Shown here piece by piece: positions 37,670 to 50,873 of a DNA stretch of 64,000 nucleotides. The translations under genes and the position numbers were made by a program. Origin of the DNA: Serinus canaria (lineage: Eukaryota; Chordata; Aves; Passeriformes; Fringillidae); assembly GCF_022539315.1 (NCBI RefSeq), contig NC_066315.1, positions 20,869,649 through 20,933,648 on the forward strand, read 5' to 3'. The notes under the pieces are model-generated. The model worked only from the letters and a program-made list of their open reading frames with translations. It ran no database searches and was not told the origin of the DNA. Each line of letters opens with the position of its first letter. Within the stretch, counting starts at the first letter, position 1.

Positions 37670-39839
37670 GAATGAAACAGCAGGTGTGAAGAGTTGCAAT
37701 TTTAAAGTCTCACACCAAATCATTCAACTGTATTCCCTGCCAGAATTTATCTAAAAACAAAGGGGATGATTTGTCTGAGGTGGGTCTGGATGTGAGATTC
37801 TAGGTAAGAGTAGGTGACATAGAGAAATGTTTCATAAGAGATAATTGTTAAAGTATGTTCATAGATGAAAAAAAGGTAAAGAAGGTGGTGGTAACCTGTT
37901 CAGACTATTTTTCAGCCTTTTAGTTTTGGTTAGTATACATGTGGCTTGGTGTGAGTTTTTTTAAAGCATAATTCTATGCTTCCAAAGGCCAGTGTAAGGA
38001 GGATGGGCAGCAGTGGAGGTTTGAGTGGATCCTGTGGTGATAGGAGTGCTGGAGATGGATGGTCAGTGCTGGATAAAAGCCTTCTTTATTTTCCAGTTGA
38101 CTGGCAGCTAGAACTAAACACCTGATACCACATGGTGCTGGAACAACACCATTGGCAGATTGCTCAGGTAAAATGGCACTGATATACCTAAGGAAACTTC
38201 TCTGAGAAAAATTTTAAATAATCAGCTTTACTCCTCATTTTTAGATACAGAATAATCAATTAGGCTTAGAGGGTTTAAGTCTAGAATCCAAAGGAGAAAT
38301 TAACCCTCTTTGATGCAAAGGACTGGAGTTTTACCAGTAGTTTGAATTGAAGCTGGGAATTCCTTGCTGCTGATCTGCTGGGATGAAAGTATGCCTTGAC
38401 TGCAGAGAAACAGTGGCATTCTCATCTCCCCTACTCCATCACATGATGGGTAGCCTTAGCCCTCTTGTTTAGCCACTTATTTGGGGTTTTATGCTTATCT
38501 ATGAACAAGAAATAGTGCATACAATTTTATACATAAATCCTGAGTGAGACTACTGTTGGATTTGTGAGGTTTAGCCCACTGTGGACAGCTCAGCTGAGCC
38601 ATTGAGGGCAGTGAATGACTGTTCTCAACTGAGAAAATTTTACAGTAGGTCACTCTTCCTTCCATCTCAGTGAAAAGTTGTGAGACCTGGCAATTTTGTT
38701 CAACACAGAAAATAACTAGAAGCTTCAAGCCAGTCAACAGGACTCTGATTCCTTTCTCAGGAGCAGCAGAAGTGTGAATATATTAACCCATGGTGTTCTA
38801 ATGGAACACCAGCATCTTACCTACCTTGATGATGTAAAAGCAGCCTTGTGTTAGATTCAGTCCCCCCTCAGTTAAAAAAAAAGGGGGGATGGGGGAGGAG
38901 ATAAAAGAGGTACTTGGGCACTTGAAAACAAGTACTGATTTGTAGCCCTGCAGATGCTTGATATAATATCAGTTATTATGAAAGTACATGGACTTGGTAT
39001 GAAAGTCCTCCAAAAATATATTGGATAATTTATATATAGATTAAGAGATAAATACTGTTTTAAAGCTAGAGCTTGTGAGCATCTATGTTTTACATATTGT
39101 TGCAATGAAATGTGAAACACTTGTTCCTGGGTTTTAAGCTGGTCATCTGCATGAATTGCACTGCTGCTGTTAATATTTCTCAACATGGACAGGTAGATGC
39201 TCTTGGAAAAACCAGAACAAATTCTTGAGTTGCCAATATTGTCACAAAGTGTCCCTGCAGAGTGAAGTTGTTTGACAAAATGTTTCCCTGGTGATTTGGC
39301 TGCAGATGAAAATGTCTTCTGCAATAAAATTCTGTGCTCAGGTCTCAGTTCTCTGTGCTCGTCAATCAGCAAATGACATATCAAGGATTTTTCTGCTGGA
39401 TTAGTTAATATGGTGGGGAAAATATCTGAAGCATTGATACTCCTATTTTTATACATAGGGATTTTTTCACCCTTAAATATGCATTGTTTTTAAATATATA
39501 TTTTTTGTTGTCTAGAGCTTCCTTTAGTAATCAGTAGTGCTGCAATAGAACTAATATAAAACTATCTTTTATGTACTTAGATTTTCTTGCCTGGAGATAA
39601 TGCCTACTCTCTGAAAATCACTGTCAATCATAGGGAAGAGAGAGCTGGAGGAAGAGTGGAGAGATGTACATTTAGTGACAGCATTTCTACCCTCAGTGCA
39701 CTGTCCTTTGTGGATTAATATATTCATGTTTTGCCAATAAATGGCATTTTGTAGAATTTTTGTGGCCCTGTGTGTTGTAAACACAGTTTTGCTGGGGATA
39801 ATCATGTTCCACATCTGCTGATACTTTCATAAGGTATCA

Positions 39840-40020
39840 TTAATGGCTTTAGAAAGTTCAATTACGTGGCTGCAAAGAAATAAATCACCTTATAGTTTAA
39901 TTACCTCTAATATAACAGCAGCAAATATCTCCTGGGAAGCTGCCTCCTGTGTTACTAAATGACTGTCAATGATGAAGTTGCTTTCCTTAAAGGATGATCT
40001 GTTAGGGAGATTGTTTCACA
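39840..40020. other. Candidate conserved noncoding element (speculative)
   Basis: This repeat-free segment has several homeobox-like TAATTA/TTTAATTACC words (about 39895-39905), TCAATTACGTGG near 39860 and a GTCAATGATG block. The mix of AT-rich core sites and complex sequence resembles developmental enhancers. There is no direct evidence of conservation. Confidence 0.22.
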
Positions 40021-41860
40021 GTGTTTTATGCTACATCTGTTTTATGCTGCCACTACTAAATTTTATAAAGGAATTTAAAATATGACAGATGTCAGTAATA
40101 ACTTTTATTTCATGCCTGCTTTTTAAAGAAAGAAATGGAACTTACTGCAGTTCCCATAAAGATTTATAAGAAATGTTTCATAGAAAATCGTTTTTAAATA
40201 CTTTCAAAATTTTTTTGAATGATTATATGGGATCCAGGAAAATATCTTAAAACACATTTTAGTAGATTCCCTCTGTGCAGTGTGTGCCCATCTGCTGTGA
40301 AAAATATTAAGAAGGGACCTTCATTTTCCTACTTAATGTCTCAAAACAGAGTTACTCCTCTTCAGATCCAACCACCAGAGAGGCAAAAAGGGAGCACAGA
40401 TGGAAAGATGAGTATCCTATATAAAATAAGAAGTGATAAAAGGATAAGAAACAAGGAAAGAAAAGGAAAGAAGAAAGCATAAGAGTGGTACAGGAGGAAG
40501 ACCAGAAGGAAGATGCAGGCTGATGAGCTGGAAACAGAAAAGAAATGGGAAGAACCAAAATCATGAACAGGGAACATATATGAGAAGGATTGGCTGTTTA
40601 GGCAAAGGGAAGAGAGAGGAGGAAGTGAAATAGCAGAAACATTGAGCATTTGGTATTCAGAAATCAAGGACATAGATGATCAAAGGATAGGCTATAAGAC
40701 AATATTTTCTGCCTTTTCCTCCCATCACCGGTCAGCAGCTGGGGGAGAGGTATGAAGGACAAATGTCAAAAGCACAACCAACTTGAGTTTTCTTGCTTGT
40801 CCTTTTCTTAGGACTCTGGTTTTCCTTTTTGTCATTTTGGTTCACCATGTTTACTTGGGGTCAGCTGCACTTCCTGAAATACCAGTAAATTGCTAAACTC
40901 GGTGTTTTGAATTACTTAAATCATGTGATTTTAGGATCATAGCTTGAACTAAGAGGCTTTAAAATTATTCTGATCCATTTTGAATCATCTCTTCCTCTTG
41001 CCTCTAGAAAAGTGCAGGTTTCAGTACATCCCCTCCCCTGTTTTAATCCAGTAACCAGCAAATGCTCTGACTTGATAGCTCAAGTGTATAAGGGTGTGCA
41101 GCAATCAGTGTAAATACAATGATGGTGCATAATCTCAAGCATCTTCCTGTCCCTGGGGTGGTGAGTTGGCTCCAGAAGAGCTCCCAGAATTTAGGCACTG
41201 ACCAAGATTCATGACTGTGTGCAGGGATGCGAATCCCATAGCTGTTCTGTGGCCCATCCTTTTATTTGCTGCTAACAAAGGTTAGGTAGAGCAGGAAGAT
41301 AAAAGAGCAAGGCTTTTTAAAGAGTGATAAAGCCCTGGAACATTTTGTCTCTCTAGATCAGAGTGGACCAGGGAATTTACTCTGCCCTTTTCTTTGGGCA
41401 ATTTCTTTACAGCAGGGTTGCATGCTTGTTAACACTTTACAGGGTAATAGGTAGGTTGTTAACTAATGGCTGTTTTCAGCCTCTAAGTTGTAGGCCATAA
41501 CAACAAGAATACATTCTATTTCAAAGGGGGGTTTTTTTAAGTGAAAAAAAGAGGTTTTTTGCTGAATTCAGGAGGTGGGAGTTAGGTAGCACTTAATGTA
41601 TTGAACGCAGTGAGGGAAAATTTGAGCATAAGGTACAGAGACATGTAGGTTGGATTTGGATGAGCACATTTGTGTGTGGAAAATTATATACTGTCTCAAC
41701 GAAAATTACTTTTTCCTTCTGAAAGAAAATGTTTTCTTCCATGCACTGAGAGAAGTTACAGTTCTCCCATTGTAGCATGTATAGCTTTTCCCCCCATACA
41801 CATAAACAGAAGTACTATCAAACTAATTTTTGCAAAAAGAATATAATTCCTTCAAGGAAG

Positions 41861-41882
41861 TTTCTTTCTTTCTTTCTTTCTT
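41861..41882 (+). repeat. TTTC tetranucleotide microsatellite
   Basis: About five uninterrupted TTTC units follow an AAGG block. It is a typical polypyrimidine microsatellite. Confidence 0.9.
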
Positions 41883-44800
41883 CAAAATGTTTTTATTTTC
41901 TGTGTTGATTATTTTATCTTAAAGCTGTGAACTCCTGGCCTGTTCTTCATTGTTCTGGAAGGAATAAAAAGTACACCATAGATACATTCCCCCTCTTCCT
42001 AAAAATAATTTCCAAGTTAGAAAAAAAGATGTACAGAAAGGCTCTGAGAATATCTGATTGAAAGTTGCCACTGCTGAAATAACATCTTAAGAGTATAGTA
42101 AAAGAAGAAGAACAGAATCAAATTAAATTAAACCTTCTTGATTCTCTGAGACCAGAATTAACGTAAGTACAGAATGAGTGTAAAGCGAGGAATAATAACA
42201 TATGACCTGGAAGAAATGCAGGTCAAAGTAAAGTCCTGCTCTTTTGTCCTTGCCTCCCTGTTTTTATTTTGGCTATCTACAGGTGATCTTCAATGCCTTT
42301 ACTTAGCAGGGATAGCTTTTAAAAGGCAAAGCTCTCACGTCAACCAGGGTTTTCAAGAGAATGTCCACACTCTGCCTCCAGTGATAGACAACATGTTTGG
42401 GTTTGATTTTTGCTCTTTTACCTAGTCTGGAGTAAGACCTCATTTGGGGCAACTGTGATGGTTTGTGACACGGAGCAGTGGAACTGTGTCAGAGATGTGA
42501 GGACATCAGCAGGGAGTAAAACTCTGTTTTTAAAAATATTGTACAGGGAAAAGAGGAGATTCTTCAAACATCTGAGATGAATGAGTGCAGAGTGAGCCCC
42601 GAGCTGGCTCGTGCTGTTTGCAGGATGCTGGGTGTTGCCATAGAGACCAAGATAGGGGGAACAGAGGACTTTAGAAGAGAATATCAGCTGGGGCTTTAGT
42701 AATGCTAACTTAGCATGTGATGTCTACCAAAGAACCCTGCTGGGGAGCCGGACACTAATGTGGTATCAGAGCAGGAGAGCATCAAGGTCACCTGGCATCT
42801 GCTAAGAACAACTGAAGTCACGTCTTGGACATGTGAGAACATGGTGGAAATAAACTCAACTTGCCTTCACATATGCAGGTTATTTCCAAGTTATCTATAG
42901 GTACGTTTCCTGACAGGGTAATTGCTTCTGGTTCCTCTCCCATTCCTGAAAATATAGAAATATTTGGTTTGCTTCTAACAGTGACCGCTGTGGAGATAAC
43001 TGCCAAATCCTTAGTGTCTTGAGATCACCACCCACACATCCCGGAGGCTACATAGGCTCTCCTGCTCTGGCTGCCTAATTCTCTTGGCAAATAAAAAAAA
43101 AAATTAGACTGACCTTTTCCTTGTGCTTTGGCAGTCACATTGTGCTCTCTGTAGTTTTTTCTGTTGATTCAGAGAAAATGTGGAGTTGACGTTGTGGTCA
43201 GTTTGTGTTAGTGGAACAGATTTAGGAAGGTGTGCTACCTGCACCATTGTCTTCCCCACGGTCCTGCGTCTGAGCTCTTGGTCTTCAAAGACAGGTATTG
43301 AGTGACTCATAGGCAGCTGGCTGGACCTAGCATTCATCCCCTAAGACTGAGGAGCCACTCACTCTTCATGGAGCTGCCCATTTCTCCCAAAGCTGTTTGG
43401 GCTAACTGTTGTGTGTGGAGCTGAGTGCCTTCTCTCTTCAAGCAGATAGATTTAGCTATATGGTGGCTATACAGTAAGTCACTATCCAAGATTTGCACTA
43501 AAAAACTCATTCTTGCTTTAATACAAGTTACTGTCTTCTACTAAATGAATGAAGCCCATCAAGTGGGTACAGTACTAAAGATGTCAAGTAAATTAATCAT
43601 GTGCTGGAAGGAGAGTCAGGACAGAGTTTGTCTCTACAGCATGGAATCAGAATCTGGACAAGACTAAGAACTGACCAAAATATATGACTTCTCTGATACA
43701 AAGTAAATAGCATTTTTTAAATTAATGTCCTTGGCATTGGCTGTGTTAATACTTCCCTTTTGCAACATTTATTTTTTCATTAATGGAGCTAATGTGACTG
43801 AGAGATGGATGTGAAGAAGTGCCAAGCACCATGTATGTTTAAACGGGGAATGGTCTGCTGCAGTCTGCTCATGCTGACTGTGCTTGTTCTTGAAGTAATG
43901 GTACTAAATATCATAGAATAAGGAGAACAGCATCTGGGGGGGTATGCTCCTTGCATCAGTCAAGAGCCCCCTGTACCTTAAGAGCTTCATGAATTCAGAT
44001 GGTCTGCATGCTCTTCTATTCCTTCATTCCCTCCATGCTCCCTTTCTTCACTGAAATAAACGTTGACTGCATGTTTCCTGCAATATACCAGCTTTGTCTT
44101 CTTTTGCCAGGCCCAGTTGCTTTTCCATACCTGAAGCTTTGTGTGTCACTTAGCTGTCTTTTGACCTTATAGCTCTTCCATCTTTCCCCTGGCTTGGTCT
44201 TTTTTCCTCTCCCTGAGGCAATTTTTTTCTGGGCCTCAGTGTTCCTAAACTGTACTGCAAGTCCTTTAAGGAAAGGGAGGAAATGGGGGTTCGGCTTTGC
44301 CAGACTCATGAACTTTGGCAAAGGAGGTGGCAGCCATTCCGTGGCTCTTTGGTCTATAGGCCATTACTCCCAGAGCTGGATGGCTGAAACAGCTGCATAT
44401 CTAACCACTGCAAGAGGTCAGAAATCCTGTGCATAAATGTACCTTTTCCCTCTCATTTTCTTGCTTTCATCAAAGTTAATATAATGTTCTCCATTGCCTA
44501 GAATATTCCATGAAACATTGGAATTTATCAAATAATCTAGCATCCTGGAATTATCTTCTAATAGATAAAAGTATGGAGAAATGCCACTTGACCAGCAATC
44601 ATAATACCCAGGGATGAAAGCTACCCTGCTGTACAAATAGGTCAACAGTCCTTAAGCACAGGTTTTTTTCTGGGCTAAATCAGTTGTCTTACAAAGCTTT
44701 TTCTGCAGACTTGTCTTATAAGTCTTTGGCAAGAAATCAGGCTGCCCATTATTTTGTGTGTCTCTGTCCCTTTGTTCTCACTCCTCACCACTCTTTATGT

Positions 44801-47800
44801 CAGCATTGCACAGGATTGTGGGCTTTGAGTGACAATGAAGTTTTCTCCACAGCATATATGCACATCCCACTACTGTGCAGTTACACCTTCCAGTTCCCAC
44901 CATCTGACTTGTGAGGGGAGTTTTGAGTTAAAAAATGGATTTATGCATTTTCTTCCCTTTTCCTTTTTCCCTCTGCCTTGGGTTTCCCATGCCTTCATCA
45001 TGTTAAATCTGGCAATCTAAGACCTGCATAGATGCACTAATTTGCTGACCTGGCAGAAAGCATGCACCCCAAAACAGCAATATTTTTAGAGCAGGATAAC
45101 TACAGTGCTGGGAAGTGGTCTGAGCAAATGGTACCCTGAGCATTAGATTAGGAAAAGAAGTGAAGTTTGTATACTTTTGTCTTTGGTTACTGAGGTTTAG
45201 TTGTTAATTTTGAATTTGCAGTGTGGTATTGCATTTGTGACTTTAGTTCTGCTTTGGTTGGGTTTTTTTATTTGATTTTTTAATGAAAGGATATATGTGC
45301 TTTTTGTTAGAAAACTAATAAAACAGAACATGGAAATTTTCTTGAATAGAAAGAAATATGAGTGGTTCTTGAATTTGTTTCTTTTAAGATTCAGTGTAAA
45401 ATATGTCAGAAGGACTTGTAGTTCAGAGGGCGACATGAAACATAAAAAAATATTTGAGTGTATTACTATTTAACTTTTGAATTAAGCGTTTTTCATTAAT
45501 CCAAAAATACATTATATATCTTTCAGTTTGGAGTTCAATCTCGATCCAGTTTACTTGCTGTGATAAAGCCTGCAGTCCATTGAAGCCCAGAGAGATTCAT
45601 AGAGAGCAGTTGTTCACCATAGTATCATTTCTCAAAGATAAATTATGCAGCAGTAAAGACAAGTTCATAAACTTTATTGTATTGCTTTAGTAGCAGTGCT
45701 TTAGGTTCTACTGGGAAGGCAAATTCAACACTAAGGCCTTCCCTGAGGTTTATTAAACTGTCCTAGGAGCTGGCAGTGTTATTTTTTTTCCTTTTTTGAA
45801 CATTTTTCTAAGCTCAGTAGTGAGAGAGGGAAGAAGAGGATAGTCTTTTTTTTGTTGTTGTTCTTCGGTTAATCCTTCTGACTTTCTGCTTCCACTAGTA
45901 TGGAGAAGAATCATACTGTGAGAAGATGATGATACTCTCTTTACTTGATTGACTCAAACACATGCAGCTTTTTATAGGCTCACCATTTTTCTTCAATAGC
46001 ATTCATCTTTGTCATGGTTTAAAAATTATCTAGAAATAGTAGTTACAGTTCTTGAAATTATGTGCAGGTATGAGCAATATGTACCATCCACATTTTCCAT
46101 ATGTCAGGACAGTGTTCTAGTTTTATGGGTATAGTAAAAAATTATAAGAAGTAAACAGTCAGTTGAGTGGAACTTAATAAATACTGAAAAAAATCAGGAT
46201 CAAAGTAGTTTACATTAGTATTCAAAAGAATTTTAGGAGAAAATATTTTTCAATCCCTTATGTAATCCTGAAATACTAGGTCTTTCTGGCTGTTACAAGC
46301 CGTAGAAATGCAATGTTGGAACCAGATTATTTGTGTATGTTTATCTTTGATTAATTTTTTCTTAAGAATTTCAGGAGATATTTAAGCAGCTCTCATTTTT
46401 GCTGTTTAAATCTGAGGGTTTTTTTAAGTAGAATGTAGGAATATTGAACTATTGCTGATCTAGCTGATGTTGGAGTCTTTTCAGAGACATAGTTCAAACT
46501 ATAACTTAGAAAGATTTAAAGAAGGGTAAGAGGGAGAGTTTATGCCTTCACTGGTTATGCAGGTATATCTTTTACAGCACAAGTGCATTTTTCATGTAAA
46601 ATCCAAGGCACAGATTTATTCTTTCTTTTGAGCACAGTATCTGTGGGTGATTTGAGATCCAGGGAACTGCCGAGCTACATTGTGGTAAATTCAGCTTTGT
46701 CCCTGTGAAGGTGTTACGGGGGGAAGCAAACAAAAGCTACTTCTGTAGTAAAAGTCTCATTTTGGTAGTAAGACATAGCCAAGCAAAGAGCTGCTACCTA
46801 GTCTTGGAGTAATTTTTTAACTTCTGCTGCCTTTAGATAAATCCTAGGAGGTGAACATGAGGAAATTAAGAGCAATCTCAAGAATACAGGGACAGTCATG
46901 GTGAAAGGATCCAGATGTTACCTCTCTATGGGAGCAACAGTGTGGATCTTGAACCTATGAATCCCTTTTCTGAATTCTGTTCTCCAGAGCATGTGCTAAT
47001 CAATGGGGAAGCTGTCTGGAAACACCATTAGAAAGCAGCCTGTCCACTGTGCAGTTGTTCAATTGAGGATGCATCTTTTCTATATCCAAAAACATCTGTT
47101 GGTCACCTTGGAACAGTGAGCAGTGAGCTGAAGGTAGCTGGGTGCTTCAGTGGAAATGTAGCTCTGATGAGTGCTGGAAAATACATTACCTGAGATGAGA
47201 CTAAGGGAAGCAAGCCATCTTCTGCGTATGCTCTCACTTTGGCACCAAGCAGCTTTCTGACTTTTAGGGACCCAAATGTTTAATCTACATGAGCACTTCT
47301 CTATTGATGCTGCTCATTTTGATTGTCAAAATAGACCAGAAAAAAGCAGGTGAAAACATGGTGCCAAATTCTCCCAGGCCTGAGTATCTGCATACAACTG
47401 TTGTGTCTAGGCAAAGTTGGTATTTATAATGGCTCTGGAATGGTGAAGAAATGAGGCATGCTGTGAGGGAGAAGATGTTTTAGGCCTTAAAGAGGGATTG
47501 ATTTGTGGTTATTATCGCTGCCTTTGATCTGCCAACAGGGATCTGAAACTAATCCACCAGAGCAGCACAAGTCTGATGTATAAAGCCAGATGGAGATGCC
47601 AGAATAGGTTATGCCTGCTGTCTTTGACACTGCCTTATCGTGAAGTGATAAAACAGGTAGTACAAAGAAAAGCAGGCAAAGGATGGGAGTGTGTGCACTG
47701 CAGGAATGCTGCCAGTGGTGTGAAGTGACTGTCAGTTCTTAAAGTCACTGCAGGATCAATTAGCCATTTTCAGCATTACCCTGTCCCGCTGAGAGGCTGA

Positions 47801-48400
47801 GGCATGCAATCGCACAGAGCACTTGGTTGCCATACACCATCTCTGGGTGCTTCCATGCTAAACTGAGGGAGTAGAAAATGCAGAGTCCCTGTATTTCAAA
47901 AGTAATCCCACAAGTACATATGGCCATAGAAATAGAAAACAGTGTTTGCATAAGGACTTCTATTTCATACCCATAGCTTTTACTTTTACCCATACTTTTA
48001 CCCCAGCTATGGAGTGTATCAAAGTGAATCCCATTCTAAGATGTGCTGTAAGCAGTGAATATGATCTAGCTGCTGAGATGTTGGTGGGATTTTATCAATT
48101 CTGGTTGCATTTTGTTTAGAAAATGGAGCGGTTTAGGGCTTAGTATAGCTATTAATTCTCTATAGATCTCATCATCATCTGAGTCAGCTAACTCATTGCA
48201 TAAGAAGAGCTTTATATAGATGTTGGATCAATTGACAGTAAATTGTCAATAAATGTGTCTCCTAGACACTGCAATTGACAGGCTAATGAAGTGCATCCTC
48301 AGTAACAGAGAGCTGTTGACAAATCTTTTGTCACTTTGCTTTTCCCACTCCTGCATTTCTCATAAATCTGCTCCATATCATAAGCTGAATGCTGGGATTA

Positions 48401-48602
48401 GAATCACAGAATCACAAAGAGATTGGAGATTTGAGCCAACCATGAGCACAGCAGTGCTAGTCTACCACTAAACCATGCCACTAAGCACCACATCTACATG
48501 TATTTTGAATACTTCCAGAGGTGGTGATTCCACCACTTCCCTGGGCAGTCAGTTCCAATGCTTAACCACTGTTTCAGTGAAGAAATTTCTGCTAATCTCT
48601 TA
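48401..48602 (-). mobile_element. CR1 LINE 3' end, minus strand
   Basis: The plus strand begins with the complement of the characteristic CR1 3' terminal octamer repeat, GAATCACAGAATCACA, then GAGCACAGCAGTGCTAGTC, CCACTAAACCATGCCACTAA, CCACCACTTCCCTGGGCAG and TTTCAGTGAAGAAATTTCTG. These match the 3' part of an avian CR1 subfamily closely. The insertion is 5' truncated at about 48602, as is usual for CR1. It carries no coding sequence. Confidence 0.93.
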
Positions 48603-50167
48603 TCTTTCACAAGTAAGGGGGTGCCTGTTTGCTACCTTGTGTGGGTAGGGTGGGATTTGGAAAACTGTTGGTTGAGAAACCAGAAAGAAAGAACAAAGGA
48701 CCATGTTTGCCCTGCAATGTATTCTCCAGCATGTTTCAAAAAGATGCAAAGTAGGTGATCTGCAGTTTGTCCACCAAGACTGCAGAATTGTGTTGGGCTC
48801 CCTGTTGTTACACTCTTTGTGCCTTTGTTGTTGCTGTGGCACTTGGACTGATTCAGTGCAAGTGTTTTCAACTGCCTGTTCCTTTTCTTCTTGCCCAGAA
48901 GGTGGAATCACTGGTTTATTTTACATCATGCTTGAAGGTTCCTGTGGGTGCCTTTTGCAAATATCTGATGAGTAAACTAGTTCTTGTCCTTTTCAGTAAA
49001 GTTCCATGTTTTTTCCTTTAACTCATGAGCATTCGTAAGCACCAGCAATTTAGGATAAGTGCTGCCTACCTACAGAAGAAGGATGTTGAGCAAAACCAGA
49101 TCAGTATGCATAATCCCTCCTTCCTTGCAAAAGAAACTATTTTGGTCAATCTGTGCATTCAAAAGTCACAGAGTGACTCATTGGCCTTAGCTATTACTAG
49201 CACTTGATGAGAAAGCATAATTTTCACTCCCCTGTTCATAGCCAGCCTAGATGTTGTTCATAGCTTGTTGTACGTAGTTTAGGGTTTGTGAGCCACACTG
49301 CAACTGCAGTTTGCCTTTTAGCTTGCATGGATAATTGACCTTAAAGGCCAAACCTTGAACCCAATGAAATCAGAAGCAAAACTTGTATTGATTTTGTTGA
49401 AATCAAAATCAGGCTGATGCTGTATTGCCATTTCATTTTGACAAACACTGGGGGAGAAGAAAGCCTTTCTTCTTTATGTTTTTCACACTGTGGGCCCTGA
49501 AAGACATTGAAAGTAACTTAGGAAGTTGTGTGGATTGGATGACATCAGAACTTAACTGTTGTCAGCGTTACTGCTCTTTTCCAGCAGGTTGGTCAGCTTC
49601 TTGCTTTGCAAGAGGGAAGGCAGCCAGTGTAAAAATCTGCCATAAATTAGGGATTCTTCAAAGGGTGAGGATTCACATAGTAAGTGAGACTTCTTATCTC
49701 ACCCACTTCATCTAGCACTATGGAACACAAGTCTTGGAAAAACACTGCTGTCAAGAAGGCATGACTATATCACAGTTTGTTTCTGGTTGATGAAGGGAAG
49801 CCCAACCCTTTGCTCAAGGTGTTAATGACATGAAAAAATACTTTGTGATTTTCCTGTTGTTTTAGAACCGCCTCCAACTGTGGGCAAGTTTGTTTTACAG
49901 AACAGAGCTTTAAGAAAGAGGACAAACTAAAAAAGAAATGGTAAACATTCAAGCAAATGTTACTGTCTTGTGTTACTCAGGAGCTGGTTCAGTTTGCTGA
50001 TTGCTCAGTTTCAGTGTGGTCTGAGTAATGAAGAGCTGACTAGTGAGCCTAATTTGGAGTAATTCCCTGAGTACTTTGAAGCATAGCAAAGCCAGAAAAA
50101 CTCTAATGAAAAATAATGGAAAGGTAGCTGGGGGCTTAACTTATGATCTCTGCTCATTACAGTAAGC

Positions 50168-50196
50168 GACATTTTCATTGCAGTGTTGCCATAAAG
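50168..50196 (+). repeat. 29-bp dispersed repeat, copy 1
   Basis: The segment starts GACATTTTC and ends CCATAAAG. It matches 50845-50873 at 27 of 29 positions in the same orientation, 677 bp apart. An ATGATC word lies upstream of both copies, so the homology may extend further in degraded form. Family unknown. Confidence 0.8.
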
Positions 50197-50844
50197 ATTA
50201 TTGGCTGCCACATAGCATAGGTCCCTCCTGAAAAGATTCTGGAACAGCTTTGTTGGCACAGTAAAAGACATGGAAAATCACCAAAGATTTGCTTAAAACC
50301 CAGTGATTGTTTGCTAATTATTAAGGTTATGATGCTTTGTTCAAAACTGGCTGGAAAATTAGGTGAATTGTCTGTATCATTTTATTGTGTGGTTTCTGAG
50401 TGACCATCTTTGGTCTTCCACAGTAAAGTCATATAACTGGAAAACCATTGTATCGATACGTTTTGTTTCCATACAGAACATCTCAGTCTTTGGCTTTTAA
50501 TATTTCAGCATTTTAACATAAAATGGCAATGATTTTGAAATTGGATTTGAATCACCTTTTTCCTTTGCATGTGTGTTGATTTCTCTGAGTACAACTTACC
50601 AGGTGTCTGTAAGATTGACATAATTGGTATATTTGTGCCCACGTTGGCCAGGGAGTAGGTGAAAAGGCTGTGTTTGGGAGCTGGAAAGACCTGCATTGAC
50701 CTGTTAAAGCATGTTCACTGTCCAAGAACAGCTTTTCTACAAAGTGTATCCATCATGAATTAAACAAAGCCAATTTGTATAGCCAAGTGAAATCAGAACG
50801 TCTGAGATGTAGCACTTTGTACATGATCCTTTGTGTAAAAAAGA

Positions 50845-50873
50845 GACATTTTCTTTGCAGTGTTACCATAAAG
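50845..50873 (+). repeat. 29-bp dispersed repeat, copy 2
   Basis: This is the partner of 50168-50196. It differs by A to T in the tenth position region (TTTCTTTG instead of TTTCATTG) and by TTACC instead of TTGCC. It could be an old local duplication or two fragments of one undescribed repeat. Confidence 0.8.
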
